Source: Symbiodinium natans (taxonomy: Eukaryota > Sar > Dinophyceae > Suessiales > Symbiodiniaceae). Taken from it: a stretch of 64,000 bases of DNA. Below, piece by piece: positions 9,671 through 18,931 of this stretch (position 1 is the first letter of the stretch; every line of letters begins with the position of its first letter). Made by a program: the position numbers and the translations under genes. The notes under the pieces are model-generated. The model did no database searches. It was given only the letters and a program-made list of their open reading frames with translations, and was not told where the DNA came from. The stretch lies in the NCBI GenBank assembly GCA_905221605.1, contig CAJNDS010000147.1, forward strand, positions 349,167 through 413,166. The letters are read 5' to 3'.

Positions 9671-9884
9671 TAAACCCGAAAATCCCTACAAACCCTGTAA
9701 GCTCTATAAAGACTCTACCCTCCCAACCCCAACAGACACTCAGAACCCTGAAAGTTTTTTGAGAACCCTCCAAACCCCGAAAACCCTCCAAAAACCCTAT
9801 AAACCTGTAAACCCTAAGAACCCCCAAAAACTTAAGAACCCTAAAACCCTCTAAGAATCCTAAGAACCCCAAAAAACCTCAAGA

Positions 9885-10012
9885 ACCTCGGCCCAGTTGG
9901 GAGTCCAAACCCTAAACCCTAAACCCTAAACCCGAAACCCTAAACCCTAAACCCTAAACCCTAAACCCTAAACCCTAAACCCTAAACCCTACCTCAGCCC
10001 AGTTGGGAGTCC
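9885..10012. repeat. Telomeric array flanked by a 20-bp direct repeat
   Basis: CTCGGCCCAGTTGGGAGTCC precedes about 12 CCCTAAA units, and CTCAGCCCAGTTGGGAGTCC follows them (19 of 20 bases equal). The layout resembles insertion of an array with duplication of the target. Confidence 0.85.
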
Positions 10013-10092
10013 TTGCTCCTGGGCGCCTCTGGGGAGGAGGAGCCCACGCCGCACTGGCGACGCGGCTTCCAGAGCTGGTGTTCGGAAGTTGC
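10013..10092 (+). CDS. Candidate exon after the duplicated target
   Basis: Continuing from the right copy of the direct repeat, the frame reads LAPGRLWGGGAHAALATRLP and on to a TTTAGGG array at 10,093. A CCCTAAA array lies on its left. Product unknown. Confidence 0.3.
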
Positions 10093-10181
10093 CGGGTTTA
10101 GGGTTTAGGGTTTTGGGTTTTGGGTTTGGGGTTTTGGGTTTAGGGTTTAGGGTTTAGTGTTTGGCGTTTAGCGTTTAGGGC

Positions 10182-10272
10182 TGGGATGTTCCCCCGTTAT
10201 ACTAACAGCTCCTTAAGAGGGATCCTATATAGCCCCACTAAGGACTGTTAGTATAAGGGGGAACATCCCAAG
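10182..10272. mobile_element. Hairpin element family A, well preserved
   Basis: GGGATGTTCCCCCGTTATAC pairs with TATAAGGGGGAACATCCCAA over a 91-bp hairpin. TTTAGGG-type repeats lie to the left and CCCTAAA to the right. Confidence 0.85.
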
Positions 10273-10529
10273 GCTTAGGGTCCTTTATGTCAAGGAGTCT
10301 AGGTTCAAAAAAAAGCCGGGAAACCCTAAACCCTAAACCCTAAACCCTAATCCCTAATCCCTAAACCCTAAACCCCTAAACCCCTAACCCCTAAACCCCC
10401 TAAACGCGTAGAGCCCTGGGCCGGTTTTGGGAGATGTTTGGGTGCTGGGCGCTGGGTTTGCTCCGAGTTCGGGCTCCTTGGATTTAAAAGGTTCTTGAAA
10501 GGTCGGGACCGCGCAGGCTTGCAGGGTTT

Positions 10530-10700
10530 GTATAGGGTTTGTAGGGTTCATAGGGTTCAGAGGGTTTATAGGGTTTATGGGGTTTATAGGGTTCATGGGG
10601 TTTATTGGGTTTATTGGGTTTATAGGGCTGATAGGGTTTATAGGGTTTATAGGGTTCATAGGGTTTATAGGGTTTATAGGGTTTATAGGGTTTATGGGAT
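10530..10700. repeat. Nonamer array (GGGTTTATA)n
   Basis: About 18 units of a 9-bp telomere-like repeat, GGGTTTATA, with some GGGTTCATA. Since 9 is a multiple of 3 it reads as a simple peptide repeat (NPI on the minus strand, GFI or YRV on the plus), which is not evidence of a gene. Confidence 0.85.
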
Positions 10701-10968
10701 TTATACGGTTTGGGGTCTGCTGTTCCTTAGGAATGGAGACCTTGCGGCCTCATGGGGTTTGAGGTTCTTTGGGTCACGGGTTTGGAGATTTTGGGCTTAT
10801 AGGCTCCAAAAGCAGCCGTGGCAAAAAGCAGGTGTTTAGAATCGTAGAACCCAGAGCAAGAATGATTGGTATAAGAACTTGGACACCCTAAACCCTAAAC
10901 CCTAAACCCTAAACCCTAAACCCACTTAGGGGCACCTACAACACCCCAACCCTTTGGGATCCTCCTGC

Positions 10969-11190
10969 TGGGGTGTTGCCCCTTATACTCCTAGGTAGGA
11001 TGAGGGGGAACCTTCAAAGGTTACCCCTTCTGAACCCTCTTCTGGCTCTCTTCACCAGGGACCTGATTCAAAGGGTCTTTATCCCCAAGGGTCCCCCTAA
11101 TCCTCTCCCCTATACTAACAGGCAGTCCTTAATAGGGAGCATAGTAGGGGGTACTACAATCCCCAGTAAGGACTGTTGGTATAAGGGGGG
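10969..11190. mobile_element. Family A hairpin with nested family K element
   Basis: The outer arms are GTGTTGCCCCTTATACT and GGTATAAGGGGGGTATATCC. A family K element lies inside the left arm, with CTTATACT before it and CCTATACT after it. Confidence 0.7.
10990..11101. mobile_element. Family K hairpin, nested copy
   Basis: The terminal arms GTAGGATGAGGGGGAACCTT and AAGGGTCCCCCTAATCCTC are inverted. A second copy at 45,014-45,126 shares CTTCTGGCTCTCTT and the GTCTATATCCCCAAG-type interior. Confidence 0.7.
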
Positions 11191-11252
11191 TATATCCCGG
11201 TCCTCCAGTCTTTATAAAACACTATCTTTTAGGGGCCTGGAGGCTATCATGG

Positions 11253-11346
11253 ATGAAGGTCGCGGCACAGCTGAAGAGACTCTTATCAGATGCTCGAAAC
11301 CGTACAGACGGCAGTCCTCAACCCAGCAACCTTCTGAAGACATCAG
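11253..11346 (+). CDS. Candidate exon ending at a C(n)A(n) tract
   Basis: The frame reads MKVAAQLKRLLSDARNRTDG and on to NLLKTS, amphipathic and protein-like. It stops at ACATCAG followed by C12A16, where a GC donor is possible. An overlapping frame is also open, so the frame choice is uncertain. Confidence 0.35.
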
Positions 11347-11647
11347 GCCCCCCCCCCCCAAAAAAAAAAAAAAAACGTTACTATTTAGAAAACAAAATTC
11401 TGGAACATAGTTTTTTTGAACCCCCCCCCCAGAACCAGCGCCTTTCTTGTTCTTGTGGGGGGCGCGCCTGTGAGAGTTGCGAGTGCGAGTTGAGGGTTGC
11501 AAGGTGTAGGGCTGGATTAGACTGTATAGGGCTTACAGCTTTTAAACAGCCCTAAGCCCTAACCCCTAAACCCGATGAGCCCTAAACCCTAAACCCTAAG
11601 CCCTCAAGCTACAGCAGAGCTTCTGGGGTTTTGAGACTCCTCCCCAG

Positions 11648-11738
11648 GTCGCCTGGCAAAGACGACGTGAACGAGGGCATCCTACGCTCGGAGGGGACGC
11701 TGCAAGCGGAGGCCGGCGCGAGAGCCTACATGAAGCAG
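11648..11738 (+). CDS. Candidate exon with a good acceptor
   Basis: The pyrimidine-rich ACTCCTCCCCAG is followed by SPGKDDVNEGILRSEGTLQA and on to AYMKQ. It is bounded on the right by TTTAGGG variants. Product unknown. Confidence 0.4.
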
Positions 11739-12092
11739 AGTTTCGGGTGTAGGGTTTAGGGTTTACGGCTTATCGGGTTTAGGGGTTAGGGTTTAGGGCT
11801 TCTAAAGCTGCACGCCCTACAGGTTTTCAGGTTTTTTTAGGGTTTAGGGTTTTTAGGTTGTTTTAGGGATCTTCTGCCTGAAAATGATACTTGGGGCTTT
11901 TTGGGTTTTCAGGCCTTATACGATTTGAAAAGCCCTAAACAGCCCTAAACCCTAAACCATCTCGGGTTCTTCAGCTTGCTCTAGCAGGCCAGAAGGCAAG
12001 GAACCCTAAACCCCAAACCCTAAACCCTAAAAGTAAGGATCGTCCATTGTCATCTAGTAGCGTGCTCTAACGCCATGCTTGGCCTTAATAGG

Positions 12093-12228
12093 AATTGTCG
12101 TAGAAATCCTAGAAAACCCTAGAAAGACCTATAAAGCCCTATAAACCCCGATAGAACCCCATAACATCCTATAAAACCCTAGAAAACCCATTTTACAGGA
12201 ATTGAGTTATAGGGTATATGACCCCGAT
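12093..12228. mobile_element. Family G element with a telomere-like insert
   Basis: Ends resembling other family G copies (AATAGGAATTGTCGTAG, then GGGTATATGACCCCGATTTT) enclose about 75 bp of CCCTATAAA/CCCTAGAAA units. The candidate exon at 12,235 starts directly after its ...TTTTAAG end. Confidence 0.5.
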
Positions 12229-12234
12229 TTTAAG

Positions 12235-12291
12235 GTTCACTTGGTGCCCGAGGATGAGCCAGGGCGGCCCGGATACATTCTTGCGCCTTAA
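12235..12291 (+). CDS. Candidate exon directly after a family G element
   Basis: The frame reads VHLVPEDEPGRPGYILAP and then TAA. The acceptor AAG is supplied by the end of the family G element. Short, so moderate support only. Confidence 0.35.
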   Translation, partial: VHLVPEDEPGRPGYILAP

Positions 12292-12439
12292 GTACTGCTT
12301 TTAGGGGGCCCGAAAGGGGCCCTTTCCTTTGGGGATCATCTACGCTCTACTACTATAGGGTTGAGGGTTTAGGTTTTAGGGTTTAGGGTTTAGGTTTTAG
12401 GGTTTAGGGTTTACGGTTTAGGGTTTAGGTTTCAGGGCC

Positions 12440-13390
12440 CCAAACTCTAAACCACGAACTCTATCCCTGTCAAGCCACTTCAAGGCCACGTTCACTCCCA
12501 CGGCGGCGAGCGAAAGTACGAGCCTCACCGCCTCGACCTCAACGGTGTTGCCAGAGGAGGATCTAGTAGCCCTAAACCCTAAACCCGAAACCCTAAGCCC
12601 TAAACCCTAAACCCTAAACCTTCCAAGTAGATCCCCCTTAAGAGCTCCTCAGCCTGCAGCGGCGACCACCGCACAAGGCGCTCTGGTTCCAAGTGGCGTC
12701 CTAAGCCCTCAACCCTTGACCTCAATAGTACAAACCTAAAACCCCAATCCCCAAACCCTAAACCCTAAACCCTAAACCCTAAACCCTAAACCCCAAACCC
12801 CAAACCCCAAACCCCAAACCCTAAACCCTAAACCCTAAATCGTGCCTGCCATCCCTCGTGGCTGTAGACTTCTTGTGGAGCTTTCTCGGCTTTGCAGAAC
12901 CTTCCCTTGAGCCACATGCTTGCTTTGTTTCCGGTGTGGTTTGAATTAGGGTTTGGGGTTTAGGCGTTTAGGCGTTTAGGATTTAGGGTTTAGCCCCACA
13001 TACATGACTTACAATCGCAGCATTCAATCGGGAGCACAGCTTCTTGGACGCGTGAGGGCCGACAAGGTAAGTTTGGACAGGAGGCAAACCGACCAGCCCC
13101 GCAAGTGCTCCCCAAGCCCCTAAACCTGAATCCTTAAACCCTAAAACCCCTGTCAACCCCTTCAAAACTCTAAACCCCTACAACCCTAGACCCTAAACCC
13201 TGAACCCTAAACCCTAAACCCTCCCAACTCCAGCATCCCAAGAGAGGAGCCCAACACAAATCCCAAGCGAGAGTTCAACAAATCCGAATGGATGGTTTAG
13301 GGTTTAGGGTTTCGGGTTTAGGGTTTAGGGTTTGGGGTTTAGAGCTAGGGTTTGGGGTTTAGGGTTTAGGGGCTTTAGGGTTTAGGGATC
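12440..13390 (+). other. Cluster of exon-like islands between telomeric repeats
   Basis: Four islands are open with protein-like composition: 12,475-12,556 (SHGGERKYEPHRLDLNG), 12,642-12,704 (LLSLQRRPPHKALWFQVAS, stop), 12,840-12,944 (VDFLWSFLGFAEPSLEPHAC, stop) and 12,999-13,120 (QSGAQLLGRVRADK, with AAG|GTAAGT inside). A fifth, 13,234-13,291, reads REEPNTNPKREFNKSEWM. They alternate with CCCTAAA or TTTAGGG runs. None has a recognisable family, and each could be open by chance. Confidence 0.35.
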
Positions 13391-13393
13391 AGG

Positions 13394-13753
13394 GGCCCAA
13401 GAAGCCCTCATCCGGCGTGCGATGCCATGCTTGCGCGCGGGCTGCCGCCACCAGCTTCGGCTCAGGGAGGCGTAACGTTGAATGTGTTCGGGGGTTTAGG
13501 GTTCAGGGTTTTAGTAGGGTTTAGGGTTCAAGGTTTAGGGTTTAGGGTTTGGGGTTTAGGGTTTACCGCAAGTGAGAGCCCAGCGCCCCCAGTGGTTTCA
13601 GGTATGCTCCCGTCCGATTTCGGGGCCGCATGTCTCGTGCCAAAAGTCCTGGGCTTTTGTGCGTTGTGGCAGGAGCCCCATACCCTAAACCCTAAACCCC
13701 AAGCCCCCCAAGCCGTCTTTGGAGCTTTGGACGGCTCAGGAGCCTTTTTCAAG
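13394..13753 (+). other. Three exon-like islands before a family C intron
   Basis: 13,394-13,468 is open in two frames; 13,562-13,683 reads SESPAPPVVSG...LGFCALWQEP; 13,695-13,753 reads QAVFGALDGSGAFFK and ends exactly at AAG|GTAGGA, the first base of a family C hairpin. The last has the best splice support of the three. Confidence 0.4.
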
Positions 13754-13960
13754 GTAGGACCCAGAGTAGGCCCTTATTCCCTTTTTCTAGGCTTGGTAGC
13801 CCAGTGGTACCCTTTTCCTTTTTTTTTTTTTTGGTTCAAGGTTCCCTTGTAAAGTAGCCAACCCAAAAAGGGTTCCCTTATTGTAATATGGTTATTGGGC
13901 TACTAAGCCTTTACACCAAAAAGGGCGCCCTGGTTATGCCTAGGTTACTCCTGGGTCTAG
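13754..13960 (+). mobile_element. Family C hairpin matching a GT-AG intron
   Basis: The element runs from GTAGGACCCAGAGTAGGCCC to CTAGGTTACTCCTGGGTCTAG. Its ends give GT and AG, and the upstream side is a canonical AAG|GTAGG donor. Its interior carries T13 and an inner hairpin of AGGGTTCCCTTATTG type. Confidence 0.65.
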
Positions 13961-14063
13961 GAATGTTCAGGGCTTAGGGTTTAGCAGGCTTTGGGTTTAG
14001 AAGGCTCTGGGCTCCCAGGTCTTCTAGAGGGTTTAGGGTTTAGGGTCTGGGGTTTAGGGGAAT

Positions 14064-14250
14064 TACGAGGACTAGGAGTCGGAAGAGTCACGAATGGTAT
14101 TCCCTTATGGTCCCTCTATAGATACTATAGTACCCCCCCCAAAAAAAAAACATAGCTCAATAGCATCACAAAATAATAATAATAATCATCATCATCATAA
14201 TACTAGTAGTAGTAAGAATCATAATATTCAGCATATCCTTATTCCAATCA
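14064..14250. mobile_element. Family E fragment with C(n)A(n) end and AAT microsatellite
   Basis: AATGGTATTCCCTTATGGTC is the left part of family E. It ends in C8A10, followed by (AAT)/(ATC) triplet repeats. Confidence 0.6.
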
Positions 14251-14270
14251 TTAGGTCCCCGATATGAGCC

Positions 14271-14406
14271 CTCTGGGCTTGGGCAGGGCCGGGGCTGCTT
14301 CCTCGACGAACGGCGCTTCAGCCGGCAGGGGGTCGGGGTGGCGATCGGAGGCGCCGAGGGTTTCTGGGACTCATGTCATGGCTTCATAAGCAGAGGGGAA
14401 CAAGGG
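14271..14406 (+). CDS. Candidate exon, 45 codons
   Basis: The frame reads GLGQGRGCFLDERRFSRQGV, then VAIGGAEGFWDSCHGFI, into a TTTAGGG array at 14,406. It is Gly/Cys-rich and could be part of a secreted or redox protein, but no family is recognised. Confidence 0.4.
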
Positions 14407-14899
14407 GGTTTAGGGTTTAGGGTTTTAGGGTTTAGGGTTTTAGGGTTTTAGGGTTTAGGGTTTAGGGTTTAGGGTTTAGGGTTTAGGGTTTAGGGTTTGG
14501 GTTTTTTTTGATAAGATGGTCCGAGGTGGACCTCGATGCGGTATCATGTAAGGAGTCCGAAGACCTTCTGAGTGGATGTTAAATGAGACTGCATAGGCTG
14601 AAACCATTGGGCGCAAGCTGGACCTGCCTGAACCTGAATGAATGGCCAGTGGGGGTGAGGGTGGTGATGGCGGTAGGGGCGAGTGGGCTGCAGTTTCAAC
14701 CTAGTGATGGGGGCGGGAAAGAGCGGAGCAAAGCATGATGTTTTGCGACCAGAACTAGGCACAATTAAGAGCCTGCAGAGTCTGTAGAGGCTACATCCTG
14801 GTACACTCTGTTCTCAAGTACGAGGTTACGTTGCCGATAATCCAGAAGTAACGTCTATTATACCCGACTATTGACATTTATGGTACGAATCAAACCTGC

Positions 14900-15235
14900 C
14901 CTTGAACCCTGAACCCAAACCCCGAACCCCCAAACCTTAAACCCCGAAACCCAAACCCCAAACCCTAAACCCCTAAACCCTGAAACCCTAAACCCACAAC
15001 CCCGGACCCCCAAACCCCGAACCCCTATAAACCCCAAACCCCCAACCCCCAAACCCCCAACCCCGAACCCTAAACCCCAAACCCCCAATTTTAAACCCCG
15101 AAACCCTAAACCCCAAACCCTAAACCCTCAGCCCTAAACCCTAAACCCCTAATCCCCTCAACCCTCAACCCTAAACCCCCAAAACCCCTAAACCCCAAAA
15201 CCCCAAAACCCCAAAACCCTAAACCCCCAAGCACC
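14900..15235. repeat. Degenerate telomeric array (CCCGAAC, CCCCAAA, CCCTAAA)
   Basis: Over 300 bp of mutated 7-8 bp units, more diverged than neighbouring arrays and therefore probably older. Confidence 0.85.
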
Positions 15236-15308
15236 TAAACCCACAAGATGGCCCTTGGCTCTGGGCCTTGCCGCGGCGCGGGTCTGTGGAGGCTCAGCTG
15301 CCCATCGC

Positions 15309-15515
15309 TTTGGGTTTAGGGTTTAGGGTTTAGGGTTTAGGGTTTAGGGTTTAGGGTTTAGGGTTTAGGGTTTAGGGTGTAGGGTGTAGGGTTTAGGGTT
15401 TAGGGTTTAGGGTTTAGGGTTTAGGGTTTAGGGTTTAGGGTTTAGGGTTTAGGGTTTAGGGGATTTTGGCGGGTAGGGTTTAGAGTTTAGGGTTTAGGGT
15501 TTAGGGTTCTAGGGT
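15309..15515. repeat. Interstitial telomeric array (TTTAGGG)
   Basis: More than 20 TTTAGGG units with two GTGTAGG variants side by side. Confidence 0.95.
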
Positions 15516-15600
15516 GCAAGACGGATGCAAAGAAAGGGTGCAAGAATCGGGGTTTAGGGTTGGGTTTAGGGTTTGGGGTTTTCCCAGCTGATGCTCTGAG

Positions 15601-15612
15601 TTTTGGCTCAAG
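15601..15612 (+). other. Possible relict dinoflagellate spliced leader
   Basis: TTTTGGCTCAAG equals the last 12 bases of the dinoflagellate spliced leader and is followed immediately by ATGG. Retroposed dinoflagellate mRNAs are known to leave such leader relics in the genome. The upstream bases (GATGCTCTGAG) do not match the rest of the leader, so the match is partial. Confidence 0.4.
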
Positions 15613-15657
15613 ATGGTTGCTCTGCCAGCCCGTGCTGCTCACCAAGTTCCTGTTTCG
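15613..15657 (+). CDS. Candidate first exon after spliced-leader relic
   Basis: From the ATG directly after the leader match the frame reads MVALPARAAHQVPVS and then enters GGGTTCA repeats. The Ala/Arg-rich start could suit a targeting peptide. An alternative frame (ADALSFGSRWLL...) is also open. Confidence 0.35.
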
Positions 15658-15723
15658 GGTTCAGGGTTCAGGGTTCAGGGTTCAGGGTTCAGGGTTCAGG
15701 GTTTAGGGTTTAGGGTTTAGGGT
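15657..15723. repeat. Variant array (GGGTTCA)n then (GGGTTTA)n
   Basis: Six consecutive GGGTTCA units pass into GGGTTTA units, a homogeneous block of one variant. Confidence 0.9.
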
Positions 15724-15950
15724 TTTTGTGGGGGAGTTTTCTCCATAAACGCCGAGCCCTAAAGCAAAAACCACCTCCCAGACATGATATGATGGGCCCT
15801 CAACCCTCAAAACCCTAAACCCCAAACCCTAAACCCTAAACCCTAAAAACCCTAAACCCTTGAACCTCCCTGTTTCCCTCGATCATCGATCATACAGCCC
15901 TGGGAAGCCCTAAACCCTAAACCCTAAGCAATTTAACCCGAACTCAGGAG

Positions 15951-16076
15951 CAACCCGGTTCCGCCGCCGAGCTACAGCAGAGGCAGATTGGGAGGAGGAT
16001 GCAGATGAGGCAGGGCATTGCAGGGCTTCATAGGGTGCCCCCAGGAATGCTCTCATTCCCGTCTTTTGGCTGGGTT
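15951..16076 (+). CDS. Candidate exon, 41 codons
   Basis: After CGAACTCAG the frame reads EQPGSAAELQQRQIGRRMQM and on to PGMLSFPSFGW. It is basic and Gln/Met-rich. It ends at a TTTAGG just before a diverged family C element. Product unknown. Confidence 0.4.
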
Positions 16077-16079
16077 TAG

Positions 16080-16262
16080 GTTCCCTTCTACACTCCCTTA
16101 AGCAAAAAAGGACGAGGGTAAGCCCTTATTCTTTTTTTTTTTTTTTTTTTTTTGGGGGGGGGGGGGGGGGGGTGGGTTAGCTTGCCTTCTAAACCCTAAA
16201 CCCCTTTAAGCAAAAAGCGGGCACCCGCTTTAGTCCTAGGATTGCTGGGCAACTTAGTCTCA
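16080..16262. mobile_element. Diverged family C element with a T(n)G(n) apex
   Basis: Family C-like sequence (AAGCCCTTATTC, later CACCCGCTTTAGTCCTAGG) is split by T22G20 and a short CCCTAAA run. The tract sits near the expected hairpin apex. Confidence 0.5.
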
Positions 16263-16499
16263 ACCCTCAACCCAGGGGACACTTGAGGCACCCCTTCCAG
16301 AAGCTTATGCGATACGAGGGTTTAGGGTTTAGGGTTTAGGCGACAGCCAAGAGGCTCATGGCAATTGATTAGGATTTCGGTCTCGGCAGTGTCTTAGCCA
16401 AGGTACTTCTATGTTTGGCGAACAGGCATGTTCTATACCTTAAACTCCTACACCCTAAACCCTAAACCCTAAACCCTAAACCCTAAACCCTAGACCCTG

Positions 16500-16612
16500 G
16501 AGGTAGATCGGCAGATCGCGCGGCTGCTCGCCAAGAATCTGGTGCGCGTGGCGCAGAGCAAGCGCGCGGCGTGGCTGCGACAGTGTGGCCAGGAGGGAGA
16601 GACTACAGTCTC
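16500..16612 (+). CDS. Candidate exon, 37 codons, helical
   Basis: The frame reads EVDRQIARLLAKNLVRVAQS and on to AAWLRQCGQEGETTV; it looks like a basic amphipathic helix. It is preceded by CCCTAAA/CCCTAGA units and followed by TTTAGGG. Family not recognised. Confidence 0.4.
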
Positions 16613-17123
16613 CTTAGGGTTTGAGTTTAGGGTTTAGGGTTTAGGGTTAGGAATTGCTCAAAAGGGTTAGGAATTATGTTTGATTCTATTCATACGGGGG
16701 TTTGCAACGTTAGGGGTACATTTAAGGTCCTTACTATACGATAATCCTACTATTAGAAGGTCTATCTCAGGGTCCCTTTTTTTGTAAACCCCGTTTTGTT
16801 TTTATTGATATAAAACCCAAGAGGAATATTAACAACGCTATTTCTTGGAGTTCTCTTATGTAAGAGAACATCAGGTTTAGTTTCGCCTACCGAATATTTG
16901 GGGCGCTCCAACTCCCCACCTCGCTAACACACTGAGCCAAAAGGAATCGACGGACAGACAAGCCACAAGGGTTTAGAGTTTAGGGTTTTAGGGTATTGGC
17001 TGAGCGCCTGTGAGAGAGAGAGAGAGAGAGAGGGTTTAGAGTTTGGGGTTTAGGGTTTAGGGTTTGGGGTTTGGGGTTTTATCTTTGTTCCGGAGCCATT
17101 AACGGAGCCCCGAGACCTTTGAG

Positions 17124-17228
17124 CCAAAGCAACATCTTTCGACGAGGTGCCGGTCTCTTCCTTGTCGGTTGGTCAGAAGCTGCACCTTGACTTTGTGTTT
17201 TATGTCCTTTTTGGTTCTTACGCAAAGA
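17124..17228 (+). CDS. Candidate exon before a family N element
   Basis: The frame reads SFDEVPVSSLSVGQKLHLDF and VFYVLFGSYAK, then meets the CAAAGAGCCCAATACCC start of family N. A further island at 17,466-17,508 reads WKRFAVHCKRHP and then a GTACTT donor, and 17,999-18,061 reads RTGIVRAVERFPGRIKE, stop. Confidence 0.35.
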
Positions 17229-17335
17229 GCCCAATACCCCTTATCAAAGGAACATACCATTCATTGCTTTCCACCCATCCTTAGTATGACTTAAGGTAAA
17301 TTCCTTCATTAAGGGTGCTTTGCGCTTTTCGGGTA
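17226..17335. mobile_element. Family N element, copy 1
   Basis: GCAAAGAGCCCAATACCCC on the left pairs loosely with AAGGGTGCTTTGCGCTTTT on the right. Related pieces lie at 17,595-17,752 and 17,945-17,998. Confidence 0.5.
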
Positions 17336-18231
17336 GTAGGGACCTTGCAAGCTAGGTGCCCCCCTCTACTTTCTTCAAGGGCTCTTGTAAGGGGATATGG
17401 TGCTGTAAGATTGGACTGCTAGGCTTGTTGGGTTTACTGGGTCAAGGGTTTAGGGTTCAGGGTTTGGAAGCGCTTTGCCGTCCACTGCAAGCGGCATCCG
17501 GTACTTAAGCCCTAAACCCTAAACCCTAAACATCCCTGAAACCCAAAAAACCCATGATAAAGCCACCCCCTACTGCAAGACCCCGGAGCCTGTGTAAGCC
17601 GCCTTCCCAAAGAGCCCAATACCCTTGCTTCAGGAATATATCTTAAAGCAATCAAGGATCCCTATACCAAAAATAAGGTATCTTCCTTAATGGTAACCCT
17701 AAACCCTAAACCCTAAACCCCAAAAAAAGGTCTATTCCTTAATGGCAAGCCTTGGAGTTCAGGGTTTGGGGTTGACAGTTCAGGGTTTGGCCACGGCCAC
17801 GGGAGAAACCTGACTATGGGTGGTTTCCTATCTAAGGGTCCCTTTGTTGGCTACCCATAATAAGGCGGCACCCATTAAAAGGTATCCCGAAAAGGGACCC
17901 CTGATTTAGAGAGCTACTCTAAACCCTAAACCCTAAACCCTAAAAAAACAGATACGCATTTCCTTAATGAAGGTGTCGTGCGCTCTTTGGGCTCTCTGCG
18001 AGCCACCCAGGACGGGCATCGTCCGGGCCGTGGAGAGGTTCCCTGGGAGAATCAAGGAATAGGGTTTAGGGTGTAGGGTTTAGGGTTTCGGGTTTAGGGT
18101 TTAGGGTTTTCAGACTCAACTTTCTGGGGGCGATCGCAGTTGTATGTACATATGCATGTAGACATTTATACATGGGGACAATATCCACACACAAGCATAA
18201 ACCATGCATACATATGTGCTTGGAAGTCATA

Positions 18232-18435
18232 TAGGGGTTTGAAGAACTACTAATAGCATTCCCTTACGGCCCCTATAACTATTCCATGATAACCCCCCAA
18301 GACCCGATTCTAACGCTGAAGGCCCGTGTGCGGGCATTTCCCAAAACAGGGGTGCCCCTTTTATACCACAAATAGACGAGAATCCCCCTAAAGGGGCCCC
18401 TAACAAAGGTACCCTATTTTCGGAAACCCCTATAT
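18232..18435. mobile_element. Hairpin remnants of families E and Q
   Basis: AATAGCATTCCCTTACGGCC (family E) is followed by GGGGTGCCCCTTTTATACC and AAAGGTACCCTATTTTCGGA, the ends of a family Q hairpin also seen at 42,808-43,072. Confidence 0.5.
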
Positions 18436-18485
18436 TACACACTCTGGGGGCCTTTGAACCTCATGGGTTCATCCGGTCCCGAAGG

Positions 18486-18527
18486 TTCGGCGCTTTCGTG
18501 GATGTCGGCGCCCAGCGCGATGGCTTG
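18486..18527 (+). CDS. S1 RNA-binding domain, exon 1 of 3 (partial gene)
   Basis: The 14 codons FGAFVDVGAQRDGL are the signature second and third strands of the S1 (OB-fold) RNA-binding domain, where FGAFVDxG...DGL precedes (V/L)HxS. The exon follows ...CCCGAAG G and ends at a GC donor (TTG|GCTCTTGG). Joining to 28,896 in phase 0 gives DGL|VHVSKMSD, a typical S1 sequence. S1 domains occur in ribosomal protein S1, plastid EF-Ts fusions and other RNA-binding proteins; which one this is cannot be told. The first strand of the domain must lie upstream and was not found. Confidence 0.6.
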
Positions 18528-18571
18528 GCTCTTGGGGCTATAATCCTTTTTGGATGTTCTTTTATTTGGGG

Positions 18572-18575
18572 AGGT

Positions 18576-18613
<38 letters not shown>
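18572..18613. repeat. Poly-G tract
   Basis: TTTATTTGGGGAGGT leads into a G run of over 30 bases. A second run of about 40 G lies at 18,891-18,932. Confidence 0.9.
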
Positions 18614-18614
<1 letters not shown>

Positions 18615-18694
18615 GGGGAGACAGGATTCGGGGCTTTGCCAAGACGCGTCCTCCGCTACACACCCGTGTGCCCTAGGTGTGCCCTAGTGGGGAT

Positions 18695-18790
18695 GATCGT
18701 AGTATGGGGTATATATGAACCTAAACCCTAAACCCCAATACGCATTCTAGCAATATAGGGTATGTGACGCCAATTTGAGGCTTCATAGGA
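18695..18790. mobile_element. Family G element with a telomeric insert
   Basis: GTATGGGGTATATATGAACC is interrupted by two CCCTAAA-type units, then GGGTATGTGACGCCAATTTG and GAGGCTTCATAG. The coding-like frame KVFGLGRLDQQIELQCKLKK begins directly after the final AG. Confidence 0.5.
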
Positions 18791-18894
18791 AGGTTTTCGG
18801 GTTGGGGCGTTTGGATCAGCAGATAGAGCTTCAATGTAAACTGAAGAAGCTCTTAAAGGGTTTAAGGTCCATGTGCCTTAGTGATTTTGGGGGT

Positions 18895-18931
<37 letters not shown>

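Noticed and set aside
10384-10839. Frames reading NPI repeats (minus) or YRV/GFI repeats (plus)
   Set aside because: A direct translation of the 9-bp GGGTTTATA array; any reading of a 3n-period repeat stays open.
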